Positions 44,934 through 56,680 of a DNA stretch of 64,000 bases are shown one piece after another. Source of the DNA: Endomychus coccineus. Taxonomy: Eukaryota; Arthropoda; Insecta; Coleoptera; Endomychidae. Made by a program: the position numbers and the translations under genes. The stretch lies in assembly GCA_958510875.1 (NCBI GenBank), contig OY294070.1, positions 21,071,631 through 21,135,630 of the forward strand, written 5' to 3'. How positions within the stretch are numbered: position 1 is the stretch's first letter; each line of letters opens with the position of its first letter. Below the pieces are notes generated by a model. It was not told the origin of the DNA and did no database searches. It saw only the letters and a program-made list of their open reading frames with translations.

Positions 44934-47020
44934 TAGGCTGTGCCAAAAAAAATCGATACTTCTTTATTTCGCTCTTCTTCGAGTATATCATTCCTCGTTC
45001 AAATTCATTCAGGTCCCCCAAATTTGAAACAAATCAGTTAATATTTAGAGGTGCATCAAGCCCAAACCGTGTTTTTTGAAGTTTTTCCTCAATTTTTGAG
45101 AGGTTTCATAACACTGTTCTACAATAACGGAATGTTTGATACTTGGGAGACATTATTACATTCAAACACAAAGTATTTAATGCGCTTCAGTCGCCACATC
45201 CACTTTCCCACAGATATATTCGCGGAAAGAGCCATTTTTTAAGACCTAAAAACTGTAATTTCAACTTTCAACTTGAATAACTTCATATTTTTAGGTGCGT
45301 GATGCGTCATATGCTCTTTTAACGTAGTTTAGTATCATGTAGCATTAATTGAATTGATAATTTCAGAGAAAATCGTCCATCAGTTATGATAATCTACACT
45401 CGAGTGGAAAAACGCACCACTTGAAAATGCACCGAGAATGGCTAACAATTCAGTGTCTTAACTCGGTTGCATTTAGTCGAAAATGGATGAATCTTCGAGT
45501 TCTGAAAAGGTCAGAACCTTCCCTTTAATGTGATGCTAGTTGAAGTGATACCAAATCCATTCCACATTCTCCCACCTCGCTAAGAAAAATATGTTCCTGG
45601 TGTCAAAAAATGTCCCACTTTGACAGCTCGTAGCCGGTTGAAAGGCTATTATTAAATCCAAATTCTGACACCGAATTAAAGATGTGGAGAACGCGTTGTA
45701 TCGATGAACTATTCTCTCAACATACACGTAACTTGTTGAAAAGATTTGACGTGAGCTGCGACTTTTTAATTGAAGATCCATGTGCGTGGAAAAGCAACGA
45801 GTCTTATATAGAAGCGAAAGAAAAAAAATTATTTTTGCGCGTTACGAATGACACCGCGGAAAGAGGTATAGCGTTGATTACAAAATATAATTCCGAATTG
45901 ACGAAGAATGGAGAGCAAAAGCAGTACCTGTTGAAAGTTGTCGAGGAGCACAGGCAGCGAATTCCAAGCGTTGCGAAAAAAGCGTTGATGTAATGTATGA
46001 TTACAAATTATTAAATGTATGATTATAAATTATTAAATGATTGTTGAAAATATTTGATTGTAAATACTAGAATATACTCTGTACTCAACACATTCTATTA
46101 ACTTTATGACACGTCGATTAATTTTATAAAGATTCATTGATTGAGGTACAAAATTGGCAAAGTTGTGGCCAAAAAAAACGCAAAATGGTAATTTTTGTGA
46201 AAAATTCATAACTTCCCGCCGAATCATCATAGAAACTCGAATTTTTAGAGAACTTAAAGAAAAATGACTGAAATTTATTGACTTGTTGTCTGATTGAGTC
46301 CATGATTTTTTGACTCGGCCTACGAGCTGTCAAAGTGGAAAATTTGTTGACACCAGGAGCAAATTTTTCTTAGCGGAGCGGAAGGGGGCGGAATGGATTT
46401 GGTATCACATTAACTAGCATCACATTAAAGGGAAGACCCTAACCTTTTCCAAACTCAAAGATTCATCCATTTTCGACTAAATGCAACCGAGTTAAGGCAC
46501 TCTGAATTTTTGCCATTTTTGGTGCATTTTCAAGTGGTGCGTATTTCCACTCGAGTGTAGATTATCATAACTGCTGGGTGATTTTCTCAGAAATTATCAA
46601 TTCAATCAATGCTACGTGATACTGGACTACGTTAAAAGAGCATATGACGCATCACGAACCTAAAAATATGGAGTTATTTAAGTTGAAAGTTGAAATTACA
46701 GTTTTAAGGCCTCAAAAAAATGGTTCTTTTCGCCAATATCTCTGTCGGAAAGTGGATGTGGAATTGAAATGCATTAAATTCTTTGTGTTTGAATGTAATA
46801 ATATCTCCCAAGTGTCAAACATTCCGTTATTGTAGAACAGTATTAAGAAACCTCTCAAAAATTGAGGAAAAACTTCAAAAAACACGTTTTGTGCTTGATG
46901 CACCTCTAAATATTAGCCGATTTGTTTCAAATTTGGGGGATCTGAATGAATTTGAACAGGGAATAATATACTCGAAGGAGAGTGAAATAGAAAAATATCG
47001 ATTTTTGTTGGCACAGCCTA
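44934..47020. mobile_element. 2,087-bp element with ~705-bp inverted repeats and 7-bp target duplication
   Basis: The ends are TAGGCTGTGCCAA and its complement. They are flanked by the direct repeat TCTAGCT at 44927-44933 and 47021-47027. The inverted arms run 44934-45638 and 46315-47020, alike along their whole length with scattered mismatches and small indels. The central 676 bp hold a 103-residue ORF. The insertion cleanly interrupts a retrotransposon gene, so its borders are certain. Long arms with a target duplication longer than the TA of mariner elements recall Mutator-like or foldback elements, but the superfamily is not established. Confidence 0.9.
45682..45993 (+). CDS. unidentified 103-residue ORF inside the inverted-repeat element
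   Basis: This is the only sizeable frame in the centre of the element. It starts MWRTRCIDELFSQHTRNLLK, continues with a charged middle (DPCAWKSNESYIEAKEKKLF) and ends NDTAERGIALITKYN, then QKQYLLKVVEEHRQRIP. The last third looks like a helical C-terminal segment and is followed directly by TAA. I do not recognise a domain; a conserved AERGIALI...EQ-QYLL block may recur in uncharacterised arthropod proteins, but this is recollection only. It could be the C-terminal remnant of the element's own enzyme. Being uninterrupted next to near-identical arms suggests it is not old. Confidence 0.5.
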   Translation: MWRTRCIDELFSQHTRNLLKRFDVSCDFLIEDPCAWKSNESYIEAKEKKLFLRVTNDTAERGIALITKYNSELTKNGEQKQYLLKVVEEHRQRIPSVAKKALM

Positions 47021-47890
47021 TCTAGCTATACGTCTTACTTCTCCCCCAAAATCCGCATCCCTGATAGATGAGATTGGAGCAATGAAAGTCTCGCCCTACT
47101 GCCAGCAGGTGGGGTCTTATATGGTTCACAGAAGTGTCCAAGGTAGGTCAGGCTTCTGGAGCGGGAGTGTACCTAAAAAGGTCGAAGGTTACTATCTCAG
47201 TGACCCTAGGCGCTTACTTCACTTTTTTTCAGGCGGAGGTCTACGCAATATTGACTTGCACCATGAAAACCTTGCGAAGAAGCTATGTAAATAGGCGCTT
47301 ATACATCTGCACAGAAAGCTGGTCGGCCCTGGGAGCTTTCAAGTCATCTAGAGTCATATCAAGGCTTGTCAAAGAATGTAGGCATACACTGTCTGAACCA
47401 GCCAGGAGAAATGAAGTTCAACTCATTTGGGTCCCTGGACACAGTGGAGTTCAAGGAAATGAAACGACCGACTCGCATGGCCAGGTGGGGGTCGTCTGGC
47501 GTCCTTGTCGGACTGCAGACAATGGCCTCTTTATCAGACCAAGCCCTTCATTAAAGAACCTATGCCTAGTCTCTCAAAGAAACTCTTTTCTCGAAACAGA
47601 AGGAACATCAGAGAGATGACTGGAATCCTAACGGGTCAATGTCGTCTTTACGAACACCTTCATATTATGGACACCACACATGATCTTATATGTAGGAAAT
47701 GTAGAAAGGTGGAAGAAACTGCCTCTTACATCCTGTTGGAATGCCCTGTTTTGATATTCCTCAGGCATCGTACTCTGGCGAAGCAAAACTGCTCCCAGAA
47801 GAACTTATTCTGGCGGGCCACAAACCTGATAGAATAGAATAAGCTTCTCACCACGGGGTGCACAATGTATCTGGGGGCTGCGTCCCCTCC
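47021..47890 (+). pseudogene. non-LTR retrotransposon RNase H and zinc knuckle, right part
   Basis: This continues the relic at 44.3 kb. RNase H reads SKVGQASGAGVYLKRSKV, FQAEVYAILTC, RRLYICTESWSALGAFKS (catalytic TDSxAA changed to TESWSA) and QLIWVPGHSGVQGNETTDS (AD changed to TD). After a frame change the zinc-binding end reads LTGQCRLYEHLHIM and CRKCRKVEETASYILLECPV. The H in the expected HxxxxC is replaced by Y. The 3' part ends with a TGATGATAATGATGATGAT-like tail near 47900-47920. Confidence 0.82.
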
Positions 47891-47919
47891 CCTCAATTAA
47901 TGATAATGATGATGATCGT

Positions 47920-49607
47920 CATGTGCTAACTTGAGTTGCTAGGAGAAACCAGATGTTATCCAGGTTTTTGGGGTTAGGTATTAATGGTTGATCAGAAGCG
48001 GTGGAATTGTATCATAAGTGGATGTAATAGTTTATTGAAACATTTATACACTCAGTAACTGTCATCCTAATTGTTGACTAGATACTATTACTAACTACTG
48101 CCAACTAATACCTTCAAAACTACTTAATATTACAATCTAGTAATCTAGAAGTACCTATGCTTCACAAAAAATCCTTGTTATCCTAATGTTTGTATATGTA
48201 CCAAGTAGGGGAGAAGGTTGACCTACTCCCCCAAACTGACTTGGATGTCATGTAGACGGTCGCTTATTCATCATTATTGTACGTTTGTATATCATACTTC
48301 TACTTGACCTAGCACTTAGAATACTATAATCCCTTATTAGTATATCACAACAGAGAGGCAAAGTTTCCCAAGAAGCTCTTGGTGCCAGACTTAATCAAAT
48401 GGACATTCCTTTTGCTACAGCTAGAGGTCCCATATATTTTTCAATGAATATATGTGAAGAATACATACATTGAGGAAATCAGGGTGTGACGTAGCGTCAG
48501 GACTTCATGACAACGTATAACATGGAGGAGGGGGGGGGTTAAAATGACCAAAAAAGAATGTGGACAATTTCCATGCTTTCATCCTGTCTCAAATATATCT
48601 TTACAGTCACGTGATCCAGCATGTTGTGTTTTGCAGTAACCGATACGCTACCCTAAATTTGACCCAGATACGAGAATTTCTATTGTCGTTTAAACTTTAA
48701 TAAGCTGATAAGAATCATAAAAGGGAAGCACTTAACATGTTAGTGATGTTAATGCGTACCTCACTTTGTAACCGAAGTCAAAGCTTTTCAAAGCTCTTTG
48801 TCGAGAGATGAAAATAGAACGTGAAGAGCACATACGGATTTGGATCAGAATTCCCACGATATTCCATTATTAAGCTCGATGATCAAATTTTGAAATTCGC
48901 CCATATATCTTTTCACATACATTCTCCAAATTCCTGTCCGTCACACACGCGCTATTTGCATGTTGGGTTTCCGAAGGCGGCTGAAATACTACGCCGGAGG
49001 GCGTCCGTCACCGATCCCACAGCGCCACCCTTATATACTTGAACGGGCTATTCCTTTGTTACTTTTTTATTCGGATGCTTATTATTGAAATTTTACAAGA
49101 GCAATACAATAGAACAGTAATATTCAGCCATCGATAGTCACAAAGTTATTTTTCATATTGCGAAGAATTCGACCTGCGTTTAGTTGATGGTAAAACAAAC
49201 CTCACAATTCTCGCAAATACGTAAGACAAAATTCTTTACTCTTTTATTGCGCGGGAATCAGTTTTTTGGAATGTTGTTTTAATTTCGGAGATATGTTGAA
49301 CTTCCTGCATTAGTAATTTTTCACATATATGGAAAAATTGATTTTTAACACTGAAGTGAAAATCGGAATACTTTAATCTACTCAATGTCAAAATTTCAAA
49401 AAGAAAGCTTTTATTTTTCACGAAAAAATCATCAAAAGTGTGTGTCAGATTAGTTAGTATGAATGGCAACATTGTCAACCTTGCATGAAAAATCGTATCG
49501 CGTAACCTCGAGAGTCGACGGCACGGGAAGAAGCAGAAGAGGCTTCAGTAAAAAAGACAGCGTGATGTCAGTTACCGGTTAGAACCTAGTACGGTCCACT
49601 GAATTAT
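47920..49607. other. unassigned sequence
   Basis: No gene is recognised. A G run lies at 48527-48538. The interval 48935-49035 is CpG-rich (GGCTGAAATACTACGCCGG and ACCGATCCCACAGCGCC) in otherwise AT-rich DNA and could be a degraded repeat or regulatory segment. Confidence 0.3.
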
Positions 49608-49609
49608 TA

Positions 49610-50891
49610 TACAGGGTATTTCAGAAAGACCTCACGTGAATGCAGTGGACGGTAGATTTTACAAAAAGAATCAGATTTTTCAACTATGGTCCTATCTTCT
49701 TTTGTTTCGGAGATACGAGCGTTGAATTTAATTTTTTTCAAACGAAATTTTGCTGTAGCTCCCGTGCAGTTACAGATATTTTGTTGAAATCTGGTACTCG
49801 AAGGTTTCAGAGGACGCCCAATAAGATGGTTTAGTTATTTTCTGACTATGCGGTAGAGGGCGCTGGGTGCGCGACTTTTTGGCGTTTCTTTTAGCCTTAA
49901 CTTTTTTGAGAATGATTTTTTCGTTTTCTTTGCACATTTTTCTGGTTCAAAATCTTATTCCAAACAAATAATGTACTTTTGAGGATCTCAAAATTCCACC
50001 GTTTTCGAGAAAAACGCGTTTAAATGAACATAACAAACACTCATTAACAAATTTACTTACTACTAAAATCGCGTATGTTCATTTAAACGCGTTTTTCTCG
50101 AACTTTGAAACAAAAAAAGATATTGATCTGCGGTTTTCATTTTTTTTTTGCAAATTTAATCTAATTTCCGATTATCATGTCATAGCTATACCGTATAATT
50201 TAAGTTCTTGGAATAAAATCAATGAAACCATTATCATTACAAATTACGCCCTCTAGCAATTCAAGTAGGAACTATCGTGTACCAATAGATACGACAATTG
50301 AAAGAACGTACCTTCTCTTCTATACGAACTAAAGTTTACTAAAATCGAATGAGTCGTTTAGGAACTACATTGATTTAAATTATTACACTTTCAATAGCTT
50401 CCCCCACTCTTATCAAGGTCAGTACGCAATGAGCTTCGAACTAAAGATATACTTTAATGCGAGAATTTCCAAAGAAACGCGTTTAAATGAACATAACAAA
50501 AACTCATTAACGAATTTACTTACTACCGAATCATTTAAACGCCTCTTTCTCGGAAACGGTGAGATTTTGAGAACCTCAACAAGAGTATATTATTTGTTTG
50601 AAATAAAATTGCAAACCCAAAAAAGGCGAGGCTAAAAGAAACGCCGAAAAGTTGCGCACCCAGCGCCCTTTACCGCATAAGCTGTAACTAATTAAACCAT
50701 CTTATTCGGCGTCCTCTGAAACCCCCGAGTATCAGATTTCAACAAAATACCTTCAACTGCACAGGAGCTATAGCAAAATTTCGATTAAAAAAAATTAAAT
50801 TGAACTTTGTATCTGTGTGAAAAAATCTGATTATTTTTGTAAAATCTACCGTCCCCTCCATTTACGGGAGGTCTCTCTGAAACACCCTGTA
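49610..50891. mobile_element. 1.28-kb foldback element with TACAGGGT ends
   Basis: The left end TACAGGGTATTTCAGAAAGA and the right end (complement TACAGGGTGTTTCAGAGAGA) are flanked by TA on both sides, as for Tc1/mariner-type insertions. The arms are inverted copies for more than 400 bp (49610-50045 and 50475-50891), sharing AGAGGGCGCTGGGTGCGCG/its complement and GAGGACGCC. The block AAACGCGTTTAAATGAACATAAC occurs three times inside (twice direct, once inverted). No transposase frame is seen, so it is non-autonomous. Confidence 0.88.
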
Positions 50892-52363
50892 TATTATAAT
50901 CAAATAAACGTATTATAGTAAATCTTCGAGTTTACTTGTGCAGCATAATTACTACAACAATATGCAACAAAAACACAAACAGTGTGAAAATCATCTACAA
51001 TCTTAGCAACAAGTTACAGGGTACAGTTTTTCCCAAATGAAGGAAAATTGGTGAAGTTTTTCCTTCATATTCCTATACGATCCTCGTCCAACGTGTCTAA
51101 TTATCGTGGTCACAGAGTATTATTCTATGATCATGAAATCATAAGCGACCATAGTTTTTTGTGAAACTTTGGAAAATGAAAATTTACCATTTCTACACGA
51201 CTCACTTCAATTATTTTGTTTTTCGGAAAATGTTTAGTCAGTGTTAATGGAATAATAATAAACAAAGGGGTACAAAGTACGTTACTGGCAACGATAAGAA
51301 TCAATTTACAGTAATTGTTTTAGTTATTGGATCAGTTATTGAAAATCCACATACGAGCCAGCGCCAAATTCATTGAGAAACTGGAATAAGTAAAACTAGT
51401 AGCAGCATATTTTCAAATTATGGCCACAAAGAGTCTACATAAGTGTATAAAATATCGCCGCGAAATATTCAAGCGTTTACGTTTGAGAGACCGTGTCGTA
51501 TAGATTGGACCATCCTGTATAGATTATGAATAGAACACAATTACATTCGATTAACATTATGTAGTCAATGTTTTCACGTGAATAGATTTAGTCAACGAAT
51601 TTAAGTCCACCATATCCATAATGAATTGAACACTACAATAAACACAATTTTCGTATAATTACTCAAGTTTCATGTGACTTTGACATTCATCTATCTGTCC
51701 TATTAGCGGCGCTTCCTATTATCAGAATTTTGAGTAGTGGCCATCATTGCTCTTCGCATATAATCACCTCATCGGTAATCACAAGCGTATGAAACGCCGA
51801 ATAAGGTAAACAAAAATATGAAAGAGAAACGGAAGAAAGTTGCGAAAGGGCAAGTACAATCTTGTACTCTTGTACGAATCGCTTTATTAATTGGAATTCC
51901 GATATTCACAACGCACCATTGCGTTGTCCTCATAAAATTTTTATTCACTTTGTAGCACAATTGGAATTTCAAATATACATCAATTTGTACACTAAATCAG
52001 ACCTTCATTGTGCTCATGAAACGCGGAATTGTCAACCCCCAATGCGCCCGATGTATATTTCAGCGCGATCATTATTTCGCAATTTTGTTTTAATACCCCG
52101 GAATCTGACGAAATTAATTTATTGAAGGGAATTTATTCAGAAAAACCACCTTTATCCTTTTTGAGTAACGATCTTTTATTTCGATTCATCAAACTCACTT
52201 CATGTTTATAGCACGATGTTTCTGCGCTCAAGATTCCAGTCTGACAATTATAATAATTTTCACGTGCCATACCACTAGCGCTTAATCTATTTTCGGAATT
52301 TTTTTCGGAGACACAATTATTTTTTCAAATAATCGCAACCAAGAAAACGTTACGCCTACTACT
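50892..52363. other. unassigned sequence
   Basis: AT-rich DNA with frames of 60-87 codons at 51769-52211 that carry no known motif. No repeats are found until the array starting at 52364. Confidence 0.35.
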
Positions 52364-53465
52364 CGTGTCCCAAGAATGATTCCTTAAGTCAGATGACTGC
52401 ACACTTTATGGGTTGGGAAATACAGCAATACAACTCGGTCATTACCTAAGTATATTTCAGACATGATAGAAAATATTTTCTTCCAAGGCCATATATCATC
52501 CTATCTAATCATATTCAGATTATTTCCATAGTTATATAAGCCTACTACACGTGTACTAAGAATGATTCTTTAAGTCAGATGACTGCATATTTTATGGGTT
52601 GTCAAATACAGCTCGGTCATTATTTAAATATATTTCACACATGATGGAAAATATTTTTTTTAGGGCCATATATCATCTTATCTAATCATATTCAGATTCT
52701 TTTTATAGGTATATAAGCCTACTACACGTGTACCAAGAATATCTCCTTGAGTCACATGACTGCTCATACGGTCATATTATTATATTTTAGTATATTTTAG
52801 ACATGAGAGAAAATATTTTTTCCAGGGCCATATATCATCCTATCTGGTCATATTTAGATTCTGTTTATAGGTACATACGCCTACTACACGTGTACTGAGA
52901 ATGATTCTTTAAGTCAGATGACTGCACACTTTATGGGTTGTTGAATACAGCTCGGTCATTATTTACATTTACATGAGAGAAAACATTTTTTTTTCAGGGC
53001 CATATATCAATCTATCTGGTCATATTTAGATTCTGTTTATAGGTATATAAGCCTATTACACGTGTACCAAGAATTACTCCTTAAGTCATATAACTGCACA
53101 CTTTATGGGTTGGGAAATACAGCAATACAGCTCGGTCATCTCATTATTTTAGAACATTTTAGACAAGAGAGAAACTATTTTTTTTTCAGGAACATGTATC
53201 ATACTATCTGGTCATATTTAGATTTTGTTTATAGGTATATACGCCTACTACACGTCTACTAAGAATGATTCTTTAAGTCAGAAGACTGCATACTTTTTGG
53301 GTTGGGAAATACAGCTAGATCATGTCATTATTTTAGTATATTTTAGACGTGAGAGAAAATATTTTCGCAGCGCCACACTTCACCATATCTGGTCATATTT
53401 AGATTATTTTTATAGGTATATACGTCTACTACACGTGTACCAAAAATGATTCCTCAAGTCAGGTA
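52364..53465. repeat. ~177-bp tandem array, about 6 copies
   Basis: The marker CCTACTACACGTGTACYAAG (first and last copies slightly altered) begins at 52364, 52541, 52718, 52880, 53052, 53244 and 53424. Spacings are 177, 177, 162, 172, 192 and 180 bp. Units also share TTTAAGTCAGATGACTGCA, CTTTATGGGTTG and GGCCATATATCATC. Indels near the centre make the copies uneven, so the array is old. The marker contains the palindrome ACACGTGT. Confidence 0.9.
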
Positions 53466-53619
53466 ACTTTGAAATTCATACGACCAATAGGAACGGCCAC
53501 CTTAGATGTCTTCCTGAACCTACCGCCACTTCATGTATACAAACAAGACGGAGGCAGGTCCGTCACCAGTCGATTATCTAGAGGGCAACGTCTGTGACGG
53601 GGGTGCCCCCATTTCCGAA

Positions 53620-54120
53620 TATTACAACGAATTTCACTTCGCCCATCGAATACTTATGTTACCCAACACTTCAGTTTGCTCATCTTCATAAAAAAAATTA
53701 TCGAAAGAAGAAATTTCGCCTGCCTCGAAAATTATCATTATAATATAGCAATGATCATTATAATATGGAAGATCGTTTGCCCATCGAATTTTATCGTATG
53801 CCCAAGTTCCAAGAAAAGTTATCAAAACAAGAAAATGTTCATGCCTCAAAATGTATCATTGTAGTATCGCAGTGAACATTATAGTATGGGGGTTCGTTTG
53901 CCCATCGGTGAACAAAATCGTTGAGTGGGTATACGTGGGCATTCGATGAGCAAGCGGACTGCCATTCGATGGTCACTGCTACGCTACGATGGTAAATTTC
54001 GAGAAGTGAAAAATTTCTCCGTTCGATAACTTTTTTTGGAGGATGGGCGAACATCATCATTAAGTGAGCAAGAATGGGCATTTGATGGGTGAACGAATCA
54101 AGTGAAATACGTTTCAAAAT
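53620..54120. mobile_element. repeat with short inverted ends and internal tandem copies
   Basis: The left end has ATTTCACTTCGCCCATCGAAT and the right end (complement) ATTTCACTTGATTCGTTCACCC, an imperfect inverted repeat. Inside, a ~145-bp unit containing TCGTTTGCCCATCG and ATTATCATTATAATAT-like blocks occurs about twice, then an inverted piece (GATGGGCGAACATCATC). It resembles a MITE but no target duplication was identified. Confidence 0.55.
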
Positions 54121-54179
54121 TCGAAAATGGGAATGGCCTCGTCATAGACATGGTAAGATGTACAAAGACTTGGAAACCG

Positions 54180-54655
54180 ATCCCCTAATGGGAATGCCAT
54201 CGGATGAGATGCTTCCCAAGTAAAAGGGAAGACTTCCAATTAATACAGAAACAGCCTGCTATACAGACGGCTCAAAAATTGAGGAAGGAACATATATAGC
54301 CAAGACAAAGACAAGAGTCTCACTGAGATTAGGTAAACACGTGACGTTACTCCAGGCAGAGGTTGCAGCAATACATCACTGTGCCGAAGAGTCACTAAGG
54401 CAAGAGTTTAAGGTAAAGACCATCGGCATATTCTCACAGCCAAGCGGCTTTAAAAGCAATCAGCTCCATGCAAGTTATTTCCGAACTCGTTTAGGATTGC
54501 TTAGAAACATTACAAGAGTTGGACAGTCAAAACAGACTATCTTTAGTCTGGGTAACAGGCCACACATGTTGCAAGAGCAGTGGAGAGGCTGATTCACTAG
54601 CCCGAGGAAGATCACGATATGCCCCAATTGGTCCAGAGCGTTTCTGTGGTGTAGC
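54180..54655 (+). pseudogene. RNase H fragment of a non-LTR retrotransposon
   Basis: The plus strand reads NTETACYTDGSKIEEGTY (the RNase H start, with catalytic D in TDGSK), LLQAEVAAIHHCAEESLR (the glutamate helix) and, after two frame changes, LVWVTGHTCCKSSGEADSLA (WVPGH changed to WVTGH). It then runs into the family X element at 54.66 kb. About 150 codons of RNase H are represented; nothing remains of RT. Confidence 0.78.
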
Positions 54656-54659
54656 AAAA

Positions 54660-55170
54660 GCGCCACGAATTTTTATTTTAATTTGGAGGTTATAGGCATA
54701 GGGAAATGCCTCACAGGGCAAAGAGTTTTACAATTTCGCCGTTCGATAGAAAAATGAAGCCTGGTAGGAAGAAGTTCGATAGGTCTCCAGCTTAACAAAA
54801 AGGCGTGACTAGTTGAGCTCGTCTAGTCCGCTTATCTAGAATCTCTCGTAGTGGAATAACAGACGAGATTTCTAATGAACACCAACCAAGGAAATATCTA
54901 TAGAAAAAATAGATCGCCCGCCTTTCTACCATGTTCTAGAGTGTGACATCATTAATCAGACGAATAGCTCTCTGCTGAATAGAATTCATAAGCTTCAGCG
55001 TACTCCAGGTTAGGCCAAATCTGTGTTTTGTATAATATGAGGAGCTGGTGGATGTAAAGTAGCTCTTGTCACGGAATAGAAAATCAAGTTTTCGTGAAAA
55101 GGTTTATACAATGGACCTCATATGATGATCTCATGAGAGAGTCCTGTTGGTGGTGATCCCGAGCATAGAT
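54660..55170 (-). pseudogene. family X RT element, 3' part (left of the nested insertion)
   Basis: Copies of blocks seen at 16.9-17.6, 37.7 and 40.9 kb are in order: AGGTTATAGGCATAGGGAAA, GAGCTCGTCTAGTCCGCTTAT, CTTTCTACCATGTTCTAGAG, GGAGCTGGTGGATGTAAAGTAG and GATCCCGAGCATAGATAT. The last block stops where the (AAAT)n tail of the inserted element begins, and the sequence resumes at 59.27 kb. Confidence 0.82.
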
Positions 55171-55419
55171 ATTTATTTATTTATTTATTTAGTTACACCA
55201 CCCAACAGCCACAGGCCAATTAAGGATGGGAAAAGCTACAATTTGATTAAAATTCACAAATATAATATAACAAAAACAAAAATAATTCATATAAAATAGG
55301 ATCATAAATACAAAATGAAAAACGAGAAAAAATTAGATAGACATCAATACTGATATCAACATTGATACAAGGCTGTTCTGCAAGCAGAGCACGCAGGATG
55401 TATTGAACAATGTTTTAAA

Positions 55420-56680
55420 TTATTGCACTACATCAGCTATGTTCCCAGTAATAGTTTTTATATGTGCAACGGATGAATTGAATATGTCTAGACTATTTTG
55501 AAAAATTTTATAATTGTTGCACATCTCATAGATAGGCGATGATTGCAGCATACGTGTGCGAGGCGTGTTCAGATAAAAAGTATTCGGATGTCGCGCTCCC
55601 AATCTAGGCACTTCGAAATTCAACTGCTCAAGCAGGTCGGGACAGTCAACAGTATTGTTAACGAGTTTGAATAGAAACACTATCGAGCTAGTCCGCCTGC
55701 GCCCGACAAGACTAGAAACCCCGAATCGAGCAAGTAGTTCCGATTGAGGGAAACCTCTCGGAGGATAAACGTTATCTATGCGAAAGCTGAGATACTTCAA
55801 GAATTTTCGCTGAATACCCTCTAGCAGGTGGATATGAATCTGATAGGTAGGAGACCACACGACTGAAGCGTATTCAAGGCGAGATCTTATAAATGAATTA
55901 TAAAGCAGCAGTAGTGTTTCAATATTGACGAAGTCTCGCGAGCTTCTGATAATGAAACCCATGAGCCTGGATGCTGCGGACGCCACTGAATCAACATGAG
56001 TGTCGAAAGAAAGACTAGAGGTGAAGTAGACACCCAGATCTCGAATATTTTCACATCGTAGAAGAAATGAATCAGAAATATAATAATCGTAAATTATAGG
56101 AGTCTTGCTTCTTGTAAATGACATAACTGCACATTTAGACACGTTGAGATCTAAGAGGTTAGCAGAGCACCAGGAATGAAACAGGTTTAGATCGTTTTGC
56201 AGTTGAAGAGCGTCCCTAGAAGATCTGATCGGAAGGAACAACTTCAGGTCATCTGCATATAGTAGATACATGACAGTAAAAATGGAGGCAACATCATTGA
56301 TGAAGATATTAAATAGCAGTGGACCAAGGACCGAGCCCTGTGGAACACCGCTCGGAATGCTGAAAGCATCAGATCTGAAACCTGAAAGCTCTACATAGTG
56401 ACTTCGCCCAGTCAAGTAACTCTCAAACAATCCCACCAGCCGGATCGACACACCAAAATCAGCTAATCTAGAGAGGAGGATGCGATGATTCAAACGATCG
56501 AAAGCTTTGCTAAAATCGGTGAAGACGACATCAACCTGAGTACCAACATCCAAACACTCTGCTACGAACTGATGAAAAACAGTCAAGTTGGTCACAGTCG
56601 ATCTGCCCCTGACGAAACCATGTTGGCGAGTCGTCAGTCGCCGAGTGACACTCTCTGATATAGCGTTATGCAGCAAAACT
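55420..56680 (-). pseudogene. reverse transcriptase palm, thumb and C-terminal part
   Basis: The frame is 418 codons long. Motifs in order: TTRQHGFVRGRSTVTNL near residues 17-33, VFTDFSKAFDRLNH (motif A with both acidic positions) at about 51-64, SIPSGVPQGSVLGPLLFNIF (motif B) at about 106-125, LLYADDLKLFLP (motif C, catalytic YADD intact), SKCAVMSF (motif D), then DLGVYFTSSLSFDTHVDSVA and EYASVVWSP in the thumb. The end ETLLLL... to SELLARFGVSSLVGRR is the usual C-terminal tail. The catalytic core looks intact. The first residues, LLHNAISESV, join the upstream part through a frameshift near 56.68 kb. Confidence 0.9.

Noticed and set aside
45051..45242. Similar 63-codon frames at 45051-45242 (+) and 46712-46903 (-).
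   Set aside because: They are mirror readings of the two inverted arms of the 2.09-kb element.
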